Below, one piece after another: positions 32,798 through 38,385 of a stretch of 38,385 nucleotides of DNA. The stretch's first letter is position 1. Every line of letters starts with the position of its first letter. Position numbers and translations under genes: made by a program. This DNA is from an uncultured Collinsella sp. Lineage in GTDB: Bacteria; Actinomycetota; Coriobacteriia; Coriobacteriales; Coriobacteriaceae. Under the pieces are notes generated by a model. It was not told where the DNA came from and did no database searches. It worked only from the letters and a program-made list of their open reading frames with translations. Where the stretch lies: NCBI GenBank assembly GCA_902493895.1, contig CABUQW010000022.1, forward strand, positions 1 through 38,385, read 5' to 3'.

Positions 32798-33680
32798 GCA
32801 GACCAGCTCCCTTCAGAGCATCGGTAAGTGCGGATCGCGTGTCGTCTGCCATGGGGCACAGCGGCATACGGTAGTTTGCCTCGATCATGCCCATCTGGGC
32901 GAGCGCTTCCTTAACGGGGATGGGGTTGACCTCGCTAAAGAGGGCGTTGATGAGCGGCTGGCCGGCAATCTGGATATCGCGGGCGCGCGCTACGTCGCCG
33001 TCCAGATAAGCGCGGCACATGTCGTGTACGAGCTGCGGCTGCACGTCTGCCCACACGCTGATGGTGCCCGAGGCACCCAGGCTCATGAGCGGCACGGTAA
33101 GTGCGTCCTCGCCCGAGTACATGCGGAAGTCGTCGGACAGCAGGTGGGCGATCTTGGCCGCGTAGGCGACGTTGCCCGACGCTTCCTTAATGCCCATGAT
33201 GTTGGGATGTGCGGCCAGGCGCTCCACGTTGTGCTCGCTGATACCGCAGCCGCAACGACCAGGGATGTTGTACAGGATGCAGGGGATGTCCACGGCATCG
33301 GCGACGGTCTTAAAGTGCTGATAGATGCCCTCTTCATTGGACTTGTTGTAGTAGGGGGTAATGAGCAGCAGGCCATCGGCTCCCAAGCCTTGGTAGGTGA
33401 GCGACTTGGTGAGCATAGTTTGCGTGGAGTTGGAGCCCGAGCCGGCGATGACGGGGACGCGTCCTGCAACATGCTTGACCACGGCGGCGACAACGGAGTT
33501 GTCCTCGTCGTCGGTCATCGTGGCGCTCTCGCCGGTGGTGCCCAGGGTGAGGATGGCGTCGGTGCCATTTTGTAAGTGGAAATCGATAAGGCGCTCGAGT
33601 GCGTCAAAGTCGACGCTGCCGTCCTTTTTAAACGGCGTGACAAGGGCGACGATTGAGCCCTCGAGATTGCGGATATCCAT
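32790..33680 (-). CDS. dapA: DapA translated from an internal start within the fusion frame
   Basis: ATG 33680 begins MDIRNLEGSIVALVTPF, the normal N-terminus of 4-hydroxy-tetrahydrodipicolinate synthase. GGAG (33690-33687) sits 6 bases upstream, so a free 296-residue DapA is likely made as well as, or instead of, a fusion. Active-site residues are Thr48 and Thr49 (TLGTTGE), Tyr137 (LYNIPGR) and the Schiff-base Lys165 (GIKEASGN). Length and motifs equal a stand-alone tetrameric DapA, which condenses pyruvate with aspartate semialdehyde. How much is fused and how much is free cannot be told from sequence. Confidence 0.75.
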   Translation of the reverse strand: MDIRNLEGSIVALVTPFKKDGSVDFDALERLIDFHLQNGTDAILTLGTTGESATMTDDEDNSVVAAVVKHVAGRVPVIAGSGSNSTQTMLTKSLTYQGLGADGLLLITPYYNKSNEEGIYQHFKTVADAVDIPCILYNIPGRCGCGISEHNVERLAAHPNIMGIKEASGNVAYAAKIAHLLSDDFRMYSGEDALTVPLMSLGASGTISVWADVQPQLVHDMCRAYLDGDVARARDIQIAGQPLINALFSEVNPIPVKEALAQMGMIEANYRMPLCPMADDTRSALTDALKGAGLLD

Positions 33681-35099
33681 GTTCTTCTCCTTCGCTTCCG
33701 CGATCTGGATGCGTTTGTTCCATTGGGCGGCGACGGCCAGGCGCTCGTCCTGAGCGCGACGACGAGCGCTTTCGGCACGCGATTTGGCCAGCAGCTCACG
33801 GCCGCACGGCAGCACGTCGAGCGTGGCAAAATAATCGCCCGGGCGCTCGGCGCGGCGGATAAGGTCGGCCGAGCCGTCGGGGCGCAGCAGCACCTCGGCG
33901 GAGCGCAGGCGGCCGTTGTAGTTGTAGCCCATGGAGTAGCCATGCGCGCCGGTATCGTGGATCACGAGCACATCACCCATGTCGATCTGCGGTAGCTCGC
34001 GGTCGATGGCGAACTTGTCGTTGTTCTCGCACAGATTGCCCGTAATGTCGTACGTGTTTGTAACAGACGCCGCGGTCTTGTCGGCGCCACCCGGCTGGCC
34101 CATCACCGTAATGTGGTGGTAGGCGCCATACATGGCAGGGCGGATCAGGTCGACGGCGCTTGCGTCGACACCGATATAGTCCTTGTAGATCTGCTTCTCA
34201 TGGATGGCCTTGGTGACCAGGCAGCCGTAGGGGCCCATCATAAAGCGGCCCATCTCGGTGCAGATGGCCACATCGTCCATGCCGGCGGGAACCAGAATCT
34301 CGTTGTATGCCGCGTGCACTCCCTCGCCGATGGCGTGAATGTCGTTGACCTTCTGCTCGGGCAGGTAGGGGATGCCGACGCCGCCGGATAGATTGATGAA
34401 GGCGACGTGTGCGCCGGTCTCGCGCTCCAGGCGCACGGCAAGCTCAAAGAGGATGCGCGCAAGCTTGGGGTAGTAGTCGTTGGTGACGGTGTTGCTGGCA
34501 AGGAAGGCGTGGATACCAAAGTCCTCGGCGCCCTTGGCCTTGAGCGTGCGGAAGGCCTCGAAGAGCTGCTCGGTGGTCATGCCGTATTTGGAGTCGCCGG
34601 GGTTATCCATGATGCCATTGGAGAGCTGGAACAGGCCGCCCGGATTAAAGCGGCAGCTGACCGTCTTGGGGATGGGCCCCGCAACGCGCTCAAAGAACTC
34701 GATGTGGCTGATGTCGTCAAAGTTGACGATGGCACCCAACTTGTCGGCGAGCTCAAAGTCCGCCGCCGGTGTGTCGTTGGACGAGAACATGATGTCGTGT
34801 CCCGTGATACCCAGCGAGCGGGCGATCATGAGCTCGGTATAGCTCGAGCAATCGCAGCCGCAGCCGTATTCGTTGAGAATGGAGATGAGCGCCGGGTTGG
34901 GGTTGGCCTTGACGGCAAAGTACTCCTTAAAGCCCGGGTTCCATGCAAAGGCGTCGCGCACTTCCTGCATGTTGCGGCGGATGCCCGCCTCGTCGTATAG
35001 ATGAAACGGCGTGGGAAACTGCTCGACGATATGCTCAAGCGTCTCCTTGTCCACAAACGGCTGCTTGGCCGCATATGCCTCGTTGGGGGTCAATGCCAT
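32790..35099 (-). CDS. lysA-dapA: LysA-DapA in-frame fusion: diaminopimelate decarboxylase plus dihydrodipicolinate synthase
   Basis: One open frame of 769 residues joins two lysine enzymes. Residues 1-430 are LysA, a PLP decarboxylase of meso-DAP, with PLP Lys64 in FAVKANP, NLSGGVGIPY, GNLCENND and GAHGYSMGYNYN. A charged helical stretch of about 40 residues (RAESARRRAQDERLAV onward) follows in place of a stop. Residues 474-769 are a complete DapA, the first committed enzyme of the pathway. LysA is the last enzyme, so the fusion would join both ends of one route. The DapA part also has its own ribosome site (see the 33680 start). The operon is led by a lysine riboswitch. Confidence 0.85.
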   Translation of the reverse strand: MALTPNEAYAAKQPFVDKETLEHIVEQFPTPFHLYDEAGIRRNMQEVRDAFAWNPGFKEYFAVKANPNPALISILNEYGCGCDCSSYTELMIARSLGITGHDIMFSSNDTPAADFELADKLGAIVNFDDISHIEFFERVAGPIPKTVSCRFNPGGLFQLSNGIMDNPGDSKYGMTTEQLFEAFRTLKAKGAEDFGIHAFLASNTVTNDYYPKLARILFELAVRLERETGAHVAFINLSGGVGIPYLPEQKVNDIHAIGEGVHAAYNEILVPAGMDDVAICTEMGRFMMGPYGCLVTKAIHEKQIYKDYIGVDASAVDLIRPAMYGAYHHITVMGQPGGADKTAASVTNTYDITGNLCENNDKFAIDRELPQIDMGDVLVIHDTGAHGYSMGYNYNGRLRSAEVLLRPDGSADLIRRAERPGDYFATLDVLPCGRELLAKSRAESARRRAQDERLAVAAQWNKRIQIAEAKEKNMDIRNLEGSIVALVTPFKKDGSVDFDALERLIDFHLQNGTDAILTLGTTGESATMTDDEDNSVVAAVVKHVAGRVPVIAGSGSNSTQTMLTKSLTYQGLGADGLLLITPYYNKSNEEGIYQHFKTVADAVDIPCILYNIPGRCGCGISEHNVERLAAHPNIMGIKEASGNVAYAAKIAHLLSDDFRMYSGEDALTVPLMSLGASGTISVWADVQPQLVHDMCRAYLDGDVARARDIQIAGQPLINALFSEVNPIPVKEALAQMGMIEANYRMPLCPMADDTRSALTDALKGAGLLD

Positions 35100-35109
35100 G
35101 TCCCGTAAA

Positions 35110-35327
35110 CCTCGCTATCCAGACGGCGCCATCTGCGCATCGAATCCGCATAGCGTGGACCCAATGTCCGGATAGCGCTCCCGCATTGCTGCAGACAGTC
35201 CTGCGGGTGTTTCCCGCAGGCCCACCAGGTTGTTCGTGCCTGAAAAACCCAGTTCGGCGGGTTTCGCCTCCCCGCGGGGTCAAAGCCTGCCGGCTCGCCC
35301 GCGGCTCTTCGTGCCCGCGCCTCTATC
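35110..35327 (-). promoter_or_regulatory. Lysine riboswitch (L box) with RBS-sequestering platform
   Basis: On the minus strand the aptamer spans 35327 to 35171. P1 is GATAG..GCGC (35327 on) paired with GCGCTATC (35178-35171). Conserved pieces are AGAGGCGC, GGCGAAACCCGCCGAA, a CCTGCGGG/CCCGCAGG arm and ACTGTC. The platform has three competing strands. CGCTATCCGGAC, which includes the P1 3' side, can pair with GTCTGGATAGCG (35124-35113) next to the ribosome site GAGG (35113-35110). When lysine locks P1, CCACGCTAT (35158-35150) can instead pair with ATAGCGAGG and hide that site. No T-run is present, so control is of translation. Lysine should switch lysA-dapA off. Confidence 0.88.
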
Positions 35328-35329
35328 AA

Positions 35330-35348
35330 GTGGTAACGACCCTACCAC
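35330..35348. promoter_or_regulatory. Palindromic operator overlapping the lysA promoter
   Basis: GTGGTA (35330-35335) and TACCAC (35343-35348) are perfect inverted copies 7 bp apart. On the minus strand a TTGTTT -35 and TAGGGT -10 (35344-35339) with 17-bp spacing place the transcription start near 35332, just before the riboswitch. A protein bound here would block lysA transcription and lies next to the divergent M20 promoter. Confidence 0.5.
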
Positions 35349-35355
35349 GTTGCAC

Positions 35356-35384
35356 TTTACCAAACAAGAGTATTCGTATATAAC
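35356..35384 (+). promoter_or_regulatory. Promoter of the M20 hydrolase gene
   Basis: TTTACC (35356-35361) and TATAAC (35379-35384) are separated by 17 bp on the plus strand, divergent from the lysA promoter. The start codon follows at 35479, leaving a leader of about 85 bases. Confidence 0.5.
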
Positions 35385-35478
35385 GTTTAAAAAATGCAGG
35401 GATATGCTAGAAACAAGGGCGTCACAATTCTGCATCACAATATTGTGTGAATGGATATGCCCCATGAAAGGATCCTTT

Positions 35479-36666
35479 ATGACCGAGCTCCAAGAACTCC
35501 GGCGCTATCGTCGCGACCTGCATCGCATTCCGGAGCTCGACTTCGATCTTCCGCAAACCATCGCCTATATCGAGGGCGTGCTCGCCCCGCTTGCTTGCGA
35601 GGTGACCCATCCCTGTCCGAGCTGCGTCTGCGCCTTCTTCGACGCTGGCACGGGCGCCGCGCATGCCACGGCGATTCGCGCCGATATGGACGCGCTTCCC
35701 ATCGCGGAGGCGACGGGCGCGGCCTTTGCCTCGACACATCCCGGAAAGATGCACGCTTGCGGACACGATGGACACATGGCCATGGCGCTTGCGGCGGCGA
35801 CCTTTGTCGATCGCACGATTCGTGAGCAACCGGGTGCCATCAAGCGCAACGTGCTCTTTGTGTTCCAGCCGGCCGAGGAGACGACCGGTGGCGCCAAGAC
35901 AGTTTGTGAGAGTGGGGTGTTTGAGCGCTACGGGGCAGACCGTATCTTCGGGTTCCACGTATGGCCCGACCTGCCTGCGAACACGTTGGTGAGCTGTTCT
36001 GGTCCGCTGCTGGCGCGCTCGAGTGAAACGCACGTGCACATTCACGGGACAAGCATCCATATCGCCAAGACATACGGCGTTCCAGTCGAGGAATCGCACG
36101 ACGCGGCGCTGGCAGCAGCCAAGTTTTTGGTTGCCGAGCGCGAACTGATGGACGAGTTGGGTGCCGACGAGCCCTGCATTGGCAAGTTCGGCCTGCTGCA
36201 GGCCGGCACCGTCTGCAATGCGGTTGCGGGGGAGGCGCATGTCGCTGGCAGCCTGCGCGTGTTTACGGATGACATGTTTGACCGTGCGCGCGAGGGCGTG
36301 AGCCGCGTGCTGGACGAGGCCTGCGCCGCAACGGGCTGCACGTACGACCTCGACTTTGCCGAGGGCTATCCGCCAGTCGATAACGACCCCGAGCTGTTTG
36401 CCCACATTGCGCCTGCCTTGTCCGAGCTGCAACTCGTGGACGAGCCGCTGCTGATTGCCGAGGATTTCGCGTTCTACCAGCGCCATCTGCCGGGCGTGTT
36501 CTTCTTGCTGGGCACGGGCGTTCCTGCCAGTCGGGATAATCCGAGCGACGCCGAGGGCTGCCCTGCCTATGCCACAAGTGCCCTGCATACTGATACCATG
36601 CTCTTTGACGAGGAAATCCTACTCAAGGGCCTCGATGTCTATAAACGATTGCTTTTGCTTGCTTAA
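35479..36666 (+). CDS. M20D amidohydrolase, likely N-acetyl-diaminopimelate deacetylase
   Basis: This 395-residue zinc hydrolase has DLHRIPELDFD, RADMDALPI, the metal motif MHACGHDGHMA (Cys94, His96), PAEETTGGA (Glu133/134) and FGFHVWP (His160). These fit the M20D group that removes acyl groups from amino acids, including DapL/YkuR N-acetyl-LL-DAP deacetylase, hippurate hydrolase and IAA hydrolases. It is divergent from the lysine operon that contains dapH, so deacetylating N-acetyl-DAP is the natural guess. ATG 35479 is chosen for AAAGGA 6 bases upstream; the open frame extends back to 35230 without a ribosome site. Confidence 0.8.
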   Translation: MTELQELRRYRRDLHRIPELDFDLPQTIAYIEGVLAPLACEVTHPCPSCVCAFFDAGTGAAHATAIRADMDALPIAEATGAAFASTHPGKMHACGHDGHMAMALAAATFVDRTIREQPGAIKRNVLFVFQPAEETTGGAKTVCESGVFERYGADRIFGFHVWPDLPANTLVSCSGPLLARSSETHVHIHGTSIHIAKTYGVPVEESHDAALAAAKFLVAERELMDELGADEPCIGKFGLLQAGTVCNAVAGEAHVAGSLRVFTDDMFDRAREGVSRVLDEACAATGCTYDLDFAEGYPPVDNDPELFAHIAPALSELQLVDEPLLIAEDFAFYQRHLPGVFFLLGTGVPASRDNPSDAEGCPAYATSALHTDTMLFDEEILLKGLDVYKRLLLLA

Positions 36667-36709
36667 GTGTCGAAGGATACCTGTCTAGAAAACACGAACA
36701 GATGTACGG

Positions 36710-36755
36710 TATAATAGAGATGTAAGCCTATAGAAACGTTTGACGTTATTAACGT
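36710..36755 (+). promoter_or_regulatory. Promoter and operator of the higBA pair
   Basis: A consensus -10 TATAAT lies at 36710-36715. AGATGTA repeats at 36700-36706 and 36718-36724 flank it. ACGTTA-T-TAACGT (36743-36755) is a perfect palindrome between the start of transcription and the toxin start, a likely site for HigA autorepression. Confidence 0.55.
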
Positions 36756-36766
36756 AAGGCGATACT

Positions 36767-37048
36767 ATGATTGCATCATATAAAGATGGAGACACTGAAC
36801 GCTTTGCAATGGGTACGCGGATTAGGAAGTTCATTCCTTTTGAGCGGGTCGCCTTGAGGAAGATTCGCCAACTGCAGATCTGCGCTTCGCTTGATGATCT
36901 TCGCGTTCCGCCAGGCAATCGTCTTGAAGCGTTGAAGGGCGATCGCGCCGGTCAATATAGTATCCGTGTCAATGAGCGCTATCGGGTCTGTTTTGAGTGG
37001 AGACAGGGGATGGCTTGGAATGTCGAAATCGTCGATTATCACAAGTGA
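36767..37048 (+). CDS. higB: HigB-type toxin (RelE superfamily mRNA interferase)
   Basis: This 93-residue protein has the HigB pattern: RKIRQLQICASLDDLRVPPGNRLEALKGDRAGQYSIRVNERYRVCFEW and the ending EIVDYHK. HigB cleaves mRNA at the translating ribosome. The C-terminal RVNERYRVCF strand-arginine segment and the terminal DYHK histidine are the usual catalytic or structural elements. AAGG lies upstream of ATG 36767. It precedes the antitoxin and overlaps it by 29 bp, the toxin-first order typical of hig loci. Confidence 0.85.
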   Translation: MIASYKDGDTERFAMGTRIRKFIPFERVALRKIRQLQICASLDDLRVPPGNRLEALKGDRAGQYSIRVNERYRVCFEWRQGMAWNVEIVDYHK

Positions 37049-37361
37049 TGAGACTGCGCCCGATTTGCTGCCGCCGGTGACTCCTGGCGAGCTTCTCAAA
37101 GAGGAATTTCTTGTCCCTATGGGCATTTCTCAATATCGCCTTGCTAAGGAGACCGGGATTCCGGCTCAACGCATTGGGCAGATTGTCTTGGGGAGGCGTC
37201 GTGTGACGGCCGACACCGACCTTCGCCTTTGTCGCTACTTTGGCCTGACGGATGGTTATTGGCTGCGCGCCCAGATAACGTTTGATCTCGAGGCGGAGAA
37301 GAGGCGCATCGAACCGGAACTGGATAAGATCATTCCTGTCCAGCAGGCTATCGCATTGTAG
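37020..37361 (+). CDS. higA: HigA-type antitoxin (XRE family)
   Basis: This 113-residue protein has the HigA motif PPVTPGELLKEEFLVPMGISQYRLAKETGIPAQRIGQIVLGRRRVTADTDLRL, a single helix-turn-helix domain, then FGLTDGYWLRAQ. It neutralises HigB by direct binding and represses the operon. ATG 37020 lies inside the toxin gene with AGGGG upstream. An in-frame start at 36966 exists but would overlap the toxin by 83 bp. The pair is complete and without frameshifts, so it is probably functional. Confidence 0.88.
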   Translation: MSKSSIITSDETAPDLLPPVTPGELLKEEFLVPMGISQYRLAKETGIPAQRIGQIVLGRRRVTADTDLRLCRYFGLTDGYWLRAQITFDLEAEKRRIEPELDKIIPVQQAIAL

Positions 37362-37390
37362 TGTTCAAAGATGTTGAGGTTGGAGTGACG

Positions 37391-37714
37391 ATGGGGCGAC
37401 GCCGACAGACTGCCGTGTATAGTCCGGGTGGATGCGGGTGTGGGTTGCTGCTGCTCCCGGTTATTGCTGTGAGCATTGGCGTGATGTTTGCGCTTGCTGG
37501 ACTGGCCGCGGCGGCACTCGTGTTGCTGATTGCTGCTATTGGTGTGACGATTTGGCTCTATCGTTGCCGCGAGCAACGTCGTGCCGACGGTAAAACCAAT
37601 GTTGGATGGACTATCTTTTTGGTCGTCGCCTACCTATTGAGCATCAGTTATTTGGCCTTCTTTATCCTGTTACTTGTGAGCACCTTTACCGGGGAATCCG
37701 TCACGGTGGGGTAG
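37391..37714 (+). CDS. Small membrane protein, function unknown
   Basis: From ATG 37391 (TTGGAG upstream) the product has 107 residues. A Gly/Cys-rich start (GGCGCG) leads into two close hydrophobic segments (about residues 20-60), a short basic loop (RCREQRRADGKT) and a third segment (about 75-98). I recognise no domain. It follows higA by 29 bp and may be read through from the hig promoter. A GTG start at 37361 is possible. Confidence 0.6.
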   Translation: MGRRRQTAVYSPGGCGCGLLLLPVIAVSIGVMFALAGLAAAALVLLIAAIGVTIWLYRCREQRRADGKTNVGWTIFLVVAYLLSISYLAFFILLLVSTFTGESVTVG

Positions 37715-37794
37715 GCTTCGATGAGCCTCTTGAGGATGAGGCGAGGGGGCGGACTCTGAATGAACAGCGCTCCACGTCAATATGTTTCATTCGT

Positions 37795-37962
37795 TGTGTA
37801 GCAATCCGAATGCGCAAGCGTTTGGCGTGAGAGTGCCGCCGCCAGCAACACGGGGATGCAGGCCGCGATCGCCAGCCCCATGCCAGCTCATCGCAAAAGC
37901 GTGTCAACGTCGCGCTCGACCACGGCCATTTCCTGCTCGAGTTTGTAGGCTCGCTCGATTTT
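37795..37962 (-). pseudogene. Decayed fragment of a regulator or membrane protein
   Basis: Read on the minus strand from 37962, a frame gives KIERAYKLEQEMAVVERDVD and then TLLR. An in-frame TGA follows, and after it AGMGLAIAACIPVLLAAAL, a membrane-helix segment. A charged helix followed by a hydrophobic helix resembles the C-terminal part of some XRE-type membrane-linked regulators. There is no start codon, and a stop lies just upstream at 37965. It looks like a gene remnant broken by the junction near 37960. Confidence 0.45.
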
Positions 37963-38182
37963 TTACATTGCATCAGTTCTGTTTTTCATAGCGTCAGCTA
38001 TTGGCTTTACGAGTGGAAATGAAAGTTCTATGGCTATAGCGTGGTTATGTCTTGGTTCTTCATTTCTTTGCTTGGGTTCGACTCATAAGAAAAAGAAAAA
38101 AATACAGATGATAAAAAATTTCCTGCTTGTATTGTTGGAAAATCGGTATTTCAGGAGGTGTTTTTATGCCACAAATGAATAA
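37949..38182 (+). pseudogene. 5'-truncated small membrane protein fragment
   Basis: A plus-strand frame runs without a start codon through IASVLFFIASAIGFTSGN and MAIAWLCLGSSFLCLGST, then a Lys-rich stretch, to a TAA at 38180. Two hydrophobic helices are clear. The coding is AT-rich, and the frame begins only at the composition change near 37960, so this is the tail of a foreign gene whose front was lost. An ATG at 38030 could give a 50-residue product. Confidence 0.45.
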
Positions 38183-38385
38183 GGGAGGAAAATTTATTTT
38201 CGGGAAATCACTCATTCAGACGGATGGAACATTGCGGATTCCGCCACAGGCAATGGAAGAATATCGCATTGCAGATGAAGGAAAAGTATATCTTTTTACC
38301 GGAAGTAAGATTACCGGTGGCTTCTGCGTCACCCGGAAAGGCCTTTTGCATCCGTCAAAGCTTGGTCACATTTTGGACGATACTC
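38166..38385 (+). CDS. AbrB/SpoVT-like small protein (partial, runs off the window)
   Basis: AGGAGG (38153-38158) lies 7 bases before ATG 38166. The frame reads MPQMNKGGKFIFGKSLIQTD, then GTLRIPPQAMEEYRIADEGK, and is open to the window end (73 codons seen). The GTLRIPPQAMEEYRI segment resembles the swapped-hairpin AbrB fold of DNA-binding regulators. From memory, similar short proteins occur in Clostridia. Codon use is strongly AT-rich, unlike the chromosome to the left. The end of the gene and what follows are outside the window. Confidence 0.6.
   Translation, partial: MPQMNKGGKFIFGKSLIQTDGTLRIPPQAMEEYRIADEGKVYLFTGSKITGGFCVTRKGLLHPSKLGHILDDT

Noticed and set aside
35100..35350. T-box leader for lysA
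   Set aside because: The GTGGTA sequence hinted at a T-box, but there is no AGGGTGGTACCGCG-type element. The conserved pieces match the lysine riboswitch instead.

Overview
The window reads as a GC-rich, densely coded bacterial chromosome segment. Gene content and codon style fit a gut actinobacterium of the class Coriobacteriia, most likely Collinsella. That assignment is my inference from recognised protein families; no rRNA or tRNA gene is present to confirm it.

Layout. (1) 1-3774: a DeoC-type aldolase, two HAD phosphatases and a GntR/HutC-type regulator. (2) 3993-14418: a long co-directional sugar/amine catabolic cluster that is the most interesting part of the window. It holds a YfcC-family transporter, an amidohydrolase, FrlC-like, FrlB-like and FrlD-like proteins, a second FrlD-like kinase, a second amidohydrolase, YjbQ, BtpA and an FGGY kinase. 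The first half resembles the fructoselysine (frl) and fructose-asparagine (fra) Amadori-product loci; the second half has no counterpart in them. (3) 14498-17244: housekeeping TatD and TcdA on the minus strand, then an autoregulated ArsR-SdpI pair. (4) 17429-19108: EttA. (5) 19145-20890: a lower-GC insert with a Tat-exported papain-like protein overlapping a small lipoprotein. (6) 20941-23340: two minus-strand proteins with long low-complexity regions. (7) 23516-25278: a small conserved protein, then a low-GC DUF2087-MFS pair. (8) 25432-31043: NadE, an aminotransferase, L-lactate dehydrogenase and a nucleoid-associated protein. (9) 31298-36666: lysine/diaminopimelate biosynthesis, with lysA-dapA-dapB-dapH on the minus strand behind a lysine riboswitch and a divergent M20 deacetylase. 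LysA and DapA share one uninterrupted reading frame. (10) 36767-38385: a HigBA toxin-antitoxin pair, a small membrane protein, then a junction where gene remnants from both sides meet and AT-rich Firmicutes-like DNA begins.

How the genes work together. In region 2 the transporter would bring in a glycated or N-linked sugar compound. The FrlC-like protein would epimerise it, FrlD-like kinases would phosphorylate it, and the FrlB-like SIS protein would split the 6-phosphate into glucose 6-phosphate and an amine. The amidohydrolases, BtpA, YjbQ and FGGY kinase would process a further part of the molecule. In region 9, DapA, DapB, DapH, the aminotransferase at 27551, the M20 hydrolase and LysA give a plausible acetylase-type route to lysine. 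Its biosynthetic operon appears to be shut down by lysine through translation-level control.
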